DNA of 11,820 nt, from the NCBI GenBank assembly GCA_030625525.1, contig DAOUQR010000009.1, positions 1 to 11,820 on the forward strand, written 5' to 3'. Below, one piece after another: positions 7,539-11,820 of this stretch (the stretch's first letter is position 1; the number at the start of each line of letters is the position of its first letter). Source of the DNA: Pseudomonadota bacterium. GTDB taxonomy: Bacteria > Pseudomonadota > Gammaproteobacteria > DAOUQR01. The position numbers and the translations under genes are program-made. Below the pieces are notes generated by a model. It had not been told where the DNA came from and ran no database searches. It was given only the letters and a program-made list of their open reading frames with translations.

Positions 7539-8954
7539 ATGAATAATTACCCAATATTTAAAGAGATCCCCTATCAAGATGCAAATTCTGTCTATGCTTT
7601 GTTCGCCGATCAAGCTTGGTCAATCTTTTTAGATAGTGCTGATTCAGCTCAGCAAATGGAAGATACCAATCGGTATAGCTATATCGGGGTCGATCCATTT
7701 GAAAAAATTGTTATTAAAAATAAAAAGCTTCTGTCAAATGGTGATGCCGTTGAGCAACCGTTCCAGTATTTGAAACAAGTAATGAATAAATACAAACTCG
7801 ATCACAAACCAGGTTACCCTTTATTTCAAGGCGGTGCGTTGGGGTTTTTCTCATATGACCTTTGCCATTATTTAGAAGAGGTCAATTATCCGAAGCATGC
7901 TGATGAAAACCCTTATCCTGATTTAGCGATTGGTTTGTATGATATCATCATAGCCGTTGATCATGTTGAGAAAAAAAGCGAGTTGGTTTCAACAGGTTTT
8001 CCCGAAATTGAACCCGAAAAACGCCTAGCAAGAGCGCAGAAACGAATTAATGAATATTTACAAAAACTATTAAATAAAGCATCTAATGAGAAAGCTTTAA
8101 CCTCACCTGGCAAGGTAGAATTACGCAGTCCCTTTGATAAAAAAACTTATGCAAATATCGTTAAAAAAGCTCAGAACTATATTCTTGAAGGTGATATTTT
8201 TGAAGTGAATTTGTCACATCGATTTACAGCAAAAATCGATGCAGCTCGCACCGACAAGTATCAATTATACTGTCGTATGCGTGAGCATAATCCATCACCT
8301 TTTTCTGCGTATTTAAATTTTGATGAATACCAGATTTTATCTGCATCACCAGAACGATTCATTTTATTGAATGGGGATCAAGTTTCTACGCGTCCGATTA
8401 AAGGGACTGCTCCAAGACATAATGATCCACTTGAAGACCAACGCATCGCGAAAGCACTTCAAAATAGCGAAAAAGATAGATCTGAAAATATCATAATTGT
8501 TGATTTAATGAGAAACGATCTCTCTAAAATATGTTTAACCGAAAGTATTGAAGTCAAAAAACTCTGCGGCTTAGAGAGTTATCCAAGCGTGCATCATTTA
8601 GTCTCCGTAGTGCAAGGACAATTAACTCCTGAGAGTGATGCCTTCGATTTGCTTGAAGCCTCTTTTCCAGGCGGGTCCATTACCGGTGCCCCAAAAATTC
8701 GCTCAATGCAAATCATTTATGAATTAGAACCAACCGCTCGAGGACCTTACTGTGGCAGTGTTGGATTTATTGGCTTTGATGGTTCGATGGATACTTCTAT
8801 CATCATTAGAACGTTGCTGTCTTATGGTGATCACATCAGCTATCAAGCTGGAGGTGCTGTAGTCATGGATTCAAGTCCTGAAGGTGAGTATATTGAAACG
8901 CTTACCAAGAGCGCAGCCATCCAATCAACCCTTGCAAGTTGGAATAAAAAATGA
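7539..8954 (+). CDS. pabB: Aminodeoxychorismate synthase component I PabB
   Basis: Converts chorismate, with ammonia from the PabA glutaminase, to 4-amino-4-deoxychorismate for p-aminobenzoate and folate. It has 471 residues. An N-terminal domain with YSYIGVDPF (46-54) and GGALGFFSYD (98-107) precedes the chorismate-binding domain: GDIFEVNLSHRF (218-229), SASPERF (268-274), DLMRNDL (322-328), FPGGSITGAPK (376-386) and QAGGAVV (436-442). The deciding motif is RPIKGT (285-290). Lys288 corresponds to the PabB lysine that attacks chorismate, whereas TrpE has PIAGT, so this is PabB and not anthranilate synthase. The frame extends upstream to 7422, but that would overlap maeA by 89 nt and add a 39-residue non-homologous tail, so ATG 7539 is chosen. 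Its ribosome binding site is weak. The TGA overlaps the pabA ATG by 4 nt. Confidence 0.92.
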   Translation: MNNYPIFKEIPYQDANSVYALFADQAWSIFLDSADSAQQMEDTNRYSYIGVDPFEKIVIKNKKLLSNGDAVEQPFQYLKQVMNKYKLDHKPGYPLFQGGALGFFSYDLCHYLEEVNYPKHADENPYPDLAIGLYDIIIAVDHVEKKSELVSTGFPEIEPEKRLARAQKRINEYLQKLLNKASNEKALTSPGKVELRSPFDKKTYANIVKKAQNYILEGDIFEVNLSHRFTAKIDAARTDKYQLYCRMREHNPSPFSAYLNFDEYQILSASPERFILLNGDQVSTRPIKGTAPRHNDPLEDQRIAKALQNSEKDRSENIIIVDLMRNDLSKICLTESIEVKKLCGLESYPSVHHLVSVVQGQLTPESDAFDLLEASFPGGSITGAPKIRSMQIIYELEPTARGPYCGSVGFIGFDGSMDTSIIIRTLLSYGDHISYQAGGAVVMDSSPEGEYIETLTKSAAIQSTLASWNKK

Positions 8955-9541
8955 TTTTGATCCTCGATAATTACGATTCATTTGTCCACAACTTAGGGCG
9001 TTACATCAGGCAACTTAAATTTGATACGGAAATTGTGCGTTCGGATCGATTAACCGTTAATGATGTTGAGCGTTTGTGTCCAGAAGCGATTGTGATCTCG
9101 CCGGGACCTTGCACACCGAATGAAGCCGGTATTTCGTTAGATGTCATTAAACAGCTCGGTGATAAATTCCCTATTCTAGGCATTTGTCTTGGACATCAAG
9201 CCATTGGTCAAGCATTTGGAGCGAGTGTGACAAAAGCACGTTATCCGACACATGGTAAAGCTAGACTGATTAATCATAATGGCGAGAGTATTTACCAAGG
9301 TTTAGAAACGCCTTTTAATGTGGCTCGTTATCATTCACTCATCGTTTCTGAAAAAAACTTTCCAAATGAATTAGAAATCACGAGTTATTCAAGAGAAGGT
9401 GAAATAATGTCATTACAGCACAAACAGTATGATATTTACGGTCTACAGTATCATCCTGAGTCACTTTTAACGGAACATGGTTATACGCTGATTAACAATT
9501 TTTTAAATGTCATTAAAGACCAAATTGAAGAGGCTGCTTGA
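8951..9541 (+). CDS. pabA: Aminodeoxychorismate synthase glutamine amidotransferase PabA
   Basis: Class I glutaminase subunit that supplies ammonia to PabB; 196 residues, the usual size for PabA/TrpG. It begins ILDNYDSFVHNL (4-15), has the oxyanion loop SPGPCTP (50-56), the nucleophile Cys79 in GICLGHQ, YHSL (127-130), and the catalytic pair His168 and Glu170 in QYHPES. It overlaps pabB by ATGA, so the two subunits are probably made in step. PabA and TrpG cannot be told apart reliably by sequence, and in some bacteria one subunit serves both PabB and TrpE. The pabB partner makes folate synthesis the main assignment. No strong terminator follows; AATTG/CAATT at 9552-9568 is too weak to call. 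Confidence 0.92.
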   Translation: MILILDNYDSFVHNLGRYIRQLKFDTEIVRSDRLTVNDVERLCPEAIVISPGPCTPNEAGISLDVIKQLGDKFPILGICLGHQAIGQAFGASVTKARYPTHGKARLINHNGESIYQGLETPFNVARYHSLIVSEKNFPNELEITSYSREGEIMSLQHKQYDIYGLQYHPESLLTEHGYTLINNFLNVIKDQIEEAA

Positions 9542-9615
9542 GGCATTTTTTAATTGGCAACAACAATTCTCAATTTGCGTATTTTCTTCATAAATCCGGG
9601 AATTTGGAGTGGGTG

Positions 9616-9880
9616 ATCGGGATAGGGAGCTTTCGACACCCCTCCCACACTACCGTACCGGTGTTTGCTAACAAAGTTGTCGCCTAAATTAATTATGCCA
9701 CCTCTAAAACTTGATTATTTACCACAGCCTTTTTCCACTAGATTTCTTATCCGGATTCAACGTAACGACTTCAGGTTGTGACCAGTCACGCGTGTTGCCA
9801 GTCCATCGCTCCGGCTTTGGTTGTCTAGCTATTTGGTCAGGGCTACTAAAAATAAGCAACAATACTCAAGCCCTAACTAC
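9616..9880 (-). mobile_element. Probable relic of a group II intron (3' part, no reverse transcriptase)
   Basis: Read on the minus strand, the segment ends with a stretch like the domain V/VI end of bacterial group II introns: ACGGTAGTGTGGGAGGGG, a hairpin (GGGAG 9646-9642 with CTCCC 9629-9625), then TATCCCGAT. An A at 9623 sits 7 nt from the supposed 3' splice site at 9616, as expected of a branch point. Upstream, GCCGGAGCGATGGACTGGC and AACCTGAAGTCGTTACG resemble intron domain I as I remember it. Several stems can form: CCGGA 9814-9810 with TCCGG 9755-9751, GTGAC/GTCAC at 9778-9789, and GGGCT/AGCCC at 9873-9840. The 5' half of domain V, the domain IV reading frame and a GUGYG-type 5' end are not found, so it cannot be active. 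This is pattern memory, not alignment. Confidence 0.45.
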
Positions 9881-9977
9881 TGAGTTAATCTTAATCTGCT
9901 ATAATAAACATCAACTAATCTTTTAGAGCGAATTGCTCAATGAAAAGTCACTTAATTTTTTGTTAAGAGAAGCTAGG

Positions 9978-9983
9978 TATAAT
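9978..9983 (+). promoter_or_regulatory. -10 box (TATAAT) upstream of the repeat-protein gene
   Basis: A perfect TATAAT lies 37 nt before the start codon, so transcription would begin near 9990 with a leader of about 30 nt. The -35 region at 17 nt spacing (9955-9960) is only AATTTTT-like, so the promoter may depend on an activator or be weak. AAGAGG at 10005-10010, 10 nt before the ATG, is the likely ribosome binding site. Confidence 0.45.
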
Positions 9984-10020
9984 GTTCTTCTATTGTAAGA
10001 TGTTAAGAGGTTGATGACGT

Positions 10021-11820
10021 ATGTTTCCAGAAACAATAAAAGCTGCTTTAGAACAATATGATACTGAGAAAAGTCTCAGAAGAAAACTATTTAGCGATGC
10101 TGCTCCAATAAAGGAGTTACGTCAACTTGCTGCTGAAGATCGAAATAATCATTTTAAAATATACCTTTGTTTTTTTCACAACTTACCAAAAAAGAAACAA
10201 GCATCTTATGACGTTTACAGTGCAGTTATAAAAGAGCTAGGTATGAACGGTTATGAACGCTTGAAAACATATGCAGTCTGTACAGACCTATCGAACAGTA
10301 ATCTATTAACGGAAGATAACTTCAATATGGTGGTAGCCTATTTCAATCCATCGAATGTTGATTTCGCATTTAAAGTTCTGAATGACGACAAACCATTATA
10401 TGTATTAAAGCATTTAGATAATGAGGCTGAAATTAAAAGAGTGATGAAAGCTAGATGCTACGCTGCTTATAAAGCGGCTGCTGAAAACGGTCATCTTGAT
10501 GTATTAAAGCATTTAGAAAGCAAGCTTGATGAGACGGAAATTAAAGAAACGATTGAAGCTAGATGCTACGCTGCTTATAGAGCGGTCGCTAAAAACGGTC
10601 ATCTTGAGGTGTTAAAGCATTTAGAAAGCAAGCTTAATACTGCTGAAATTAAAGAAGCGATTAAAGGTAAATACTACGATGTTTATATATGGGTCGCTAG
10701 AAACGGTCATCTTGATTTATTAAAGCATTTAGAAAACAAGCTTGATGAGACGGAAATTAAAAAAGCGATTAAACCTTATCGCTACGCGGCTTATAGACGT
10801 GCCGGCGAATGCGGTCATCTTGATGTATTAGAATATTTCGAAAGTAAGCTTGATGAGACGGAAATTAAAGATGCGATTAAAGGTATACGCTACTATGTTT
10901 ATAGATGCGCCGCTAGAAACGGTCATCTTGATGTATTAGAACATTTAGAAAATAAGCTTGATGAGACGGAAATTAAAGATGCGATTAAATCTTATCGCTA
11001 CGCGGCTTATAGAGAGGCAGCTCACTACGGTCATCTTGATCTATTAAAGCATTTAGAAACCAAGCTTAATGAGACGGAAATTAAAGAAGCGAGCTACCAT
11101 TCTTATAACTGTGCCGCTCAAAATAGTCATTTTGATGTATTAGAATATTTAGAAAGCAAGCTTAATGCTGCTGAAATTAAAAAAGCGATTAAAGCTGATC
11201 GCTACGAGGTTTATAAGGCGGCCGCTAAAAACGGTCATTTTGATGTATTAATATATTTCGAAAGCAAGCTTGATGAGGCTGGTATTAAAAAAGCGATCAA
11301 AGCTGAGCACTACGCTGCTTATATCGAGGCTGCCTACGACCGTAATCTTGATGTATTAAAGCATATGGAAAGCAAACTTTATGAGTGGGAAATTAAGGAC
11401 GCGATTAAAGCTAATAGCTACAGGGCTTATAGATGGGCTGCCAAAAACGGTCATCTTGATGTATTAGAACATTTATTAAAAGATGTCACTTGTTTTGCTT
11501 ATGCTGAGATGCACGATAGGGAATATGGGGAGGAGTTTATTTACCCTCTTATTGCAACTATAATTAACGAATTAACACAGCAAAAAAATGAGTTTGAACA
11601 GCTCGATCCGCATGGTGTCTTTAATCTTGCAGAAAAAGATGCGTTATTTTGTTTTTATATGCTGCGTAATTTAATTCGTCGCGGTGTTGATAGAGACTAT
11701 AGAGAGGGTGAAGATTTAACTGCAGAAATGCAATTTTTACTCTCTATTCCAGCAGTTAGAGAATTGTGTCATCAAGCGCTAGGAGACAATCCTCAAGAAA
11801 ATGAGCTCTTCAGATTAGCT
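10021..11820 (+). CDS. Ankyrin-like 36-residue repeat protein, C-terminus beyond the window
   Basis: A 600-codon frame opens at ATG 10021 (an in-frame TGA lies 9 nt upstream) and has no stop before the right edge. I see three parts. Residues 1-127 are a non-repeat N-terminal region. Residues 128-489 form a tandem array with about ten copies of a 36-residue unit centred on AAKNGHLDVLKHLESKL, followed by D-E-T-E-I-K-x-A-I-K and Y-x-A-Y. Residues 490-600 are a non-repeat, mainly helical-looking region. The A-A-x-N-G-H-L-D-V-L-K pattern is that of ankyrin helices, but the TPLH turn and the GAD-N loop are absent, replaced by a lysine- and glutamate-rich segment that may form an extra helix. There is no signal peptide or membrane segment. 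Such proteins in Legionellales are often secreted effectors, but nothing here shows export. Exact function unknown. Confidence 0.8.
   Translation, partial: MFPETIKAALEQYDTEKSLRRKLFSDAAPIKELRQLAAEDRNNHFKIYLCFFHNLPKKKQASYDVYSAVIKELGMNGYERLKTYAVCTDLSNSNLLTEDNFNMVVAYFNPSNVDFAFKVLNDDKPLYVLKHLDNEAEIKRVMKARCYAAYKAAAENGHLDVLKHLESKLDETEIKETIEARCYAAYRAVAKNGHLEVLKHLESKLNTAEIKEAIKGKYYDVYIWVARNGHLDLLKHLENKLDETEIKKAIKPYRYAAYRRAGECGHLDVLEYFESKLDETEIKDAIKGIRYYVYRCAARNGHLDVLEHLENKLDETEIKDAIKSYRYAAYREAAHYGHLDLLKHLETKLNETEIKEASYHSYNCAAQNSHFDVLEYLESKLNAAEIKKAIKADRYEVYKAAAKNGHFDVLIYFESKLDEAGIKKAIKAEHYAAYIEAAYDRNLDVLKHMESKLYEWEIKDAIKANSYRAYRWAAKNGHLDVLEHLLKDVTCFAYAEMHDREYGEEFIYPLIATIINELTQQKNEFEQLDPHGVFNLAEKDALFCFYMLRNLIRRGVDRDYREGEDLTAEMQFLLSIPAVRELCHQALGDNPQENELFRLA
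10402..11487 (+). repeat. Tandem 108 bp coding repeats (about ten units)
   Basis: The GGTCATCTTGAT core (or a near copy) recurs at 10489, 10597, 10705, 10813, 10921, 11029, 11125, 11233, 11341 and 11449. All steps are 108 bp except 11029 to 11125, which is 96 bp from an in-frame loss of four codons. A half unit lacking the core begins at about 10402. Eight units carry an AAGCTT hexamer at the same place (10522, 10630, 10738, 10846, 10954, 11062, 11158, 11266); the ninth has AAACTT. Identity between units at DNA level is high, with long shared blocks such as GATGAGACGGAAATTAAA, which suggests recent duplication or gene conversion rather than old divergence. Confidence 0.95.

Larger units (their letters stand above)
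9542..10020. other. 479 nt gap without a convincing protein gene
   Basis: After pabA come about 75 nt of AT-rich sequence (9542-9615), then a more GC-balanced block with several inverted repeats that I read as an intron relic on the minus strand (9616-9880), then about 100 nt of AT-rich sequence and a promoter for the repeat gene. A 71-codon plus-strand frame at 9711-9926 looks like chance: no ribosome binding site, no family resemblance, and it overlaps the structured block. Confidence 0.6.

Noticed and set aside
7539..8954. Anthranilate synthase TrpE instead of PabB
   Set aside because: Residues 286-290 read PIKGT with the PabB lysine, whereas TrpE has PIAGT; no trp genes are nearby.
9538..9573. 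Nested inverted repeat after the pabA stop (TTGAG/CTCAA and AATTG/CAATT)
   Set aside because: Short AT-rich stems with a 9 nt one-sided bulge and no T-run after; too weak for a terminator.
9711..9926. 71-codon plus-strand frame after pabA
   Set aside because: No ribosome binding site, no family resemblance, and it covers a block with several inverted repeats better read as structured RNA on the opposite strand.
9926..9938. GAGCGAATTGCTC near-palindrome upstream of the repeat gene
   Set aside because: Too short and without loop or T-run; could be an operator, but there is no second copy or known regulator to support it.

Overview
The window reads as ordinary chromosome from an AT-rich gammaproteobacterium, most likely an intracellular or amoeba-associated member of the Legionellales (Legionella, Coxiella or Berkiella-like). 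Two things point there. The metabolic enzymes (PrpC, PrpD, NAD-type malic enzyme, PabA/PabB) are of proteobacterial type. They are interleaved with two eukaryote-like repeat proteins, one of which pairs an F-box with ankyrin repeats, a combination best known from Dot/Icm effectors. The taxonomic call is inference; there is no rRNA or other marker gene here.

Layout. Positions 1-34 (minus) hold what looks like the first 11 codons of a 5-oxoprolinase/hydantoinase-type gene running off the left edge. Positions 214-4078 (minus) are a three-gene operon transcribed MFS transporter -> prpC -> prpD, with a 26-32 nt gap and then a 4 nt ATGA overlap. It encodes two steps of the 2-methylcitrate route of propionyl-CoA use; prpB is not in the window. 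Positions 4153-5712 (minus) encode a 519-residue F-box/ankyrin protein with a GTG start. It is divergent from 5783-9541 (plus), a run of maeA (malic enzyme), pabB and pabA; the last two overlap by ATGA and together make aminodeoxychorismate for folate.

The 479 nt gap at 9542-10020 holds no convincing protein gene. On the minus strand it resembles a degraded group II intron ending in a domain VI-like hairpin, and it ends with a clear TATAAT box before the last gene. From 10021 to the right edge a 600-codon frame stays open. It encodes a repeat protein with about ten copies of a 36-residue ankyrin-like unit (108 bp at DNA level) and a non-repeat C-terminal part cut by the window end.

How the genes fit: the prp operon and malic enzyme both feed central carbon (propionyl-CoA plus oxaloacetate to methylcitrate; malate to pyruvate), and pabBA feeds folate. 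The F-box/ankyrin and 36-mer repeat proteins are candidates for host-directed effectors. No new multi-gene system (defence, toxin-antitoxin, CRISPR, biosynthetic cluster) is visible. The most unusual items are the 36-mer repeat protein and the intron-like relic upstream of it.
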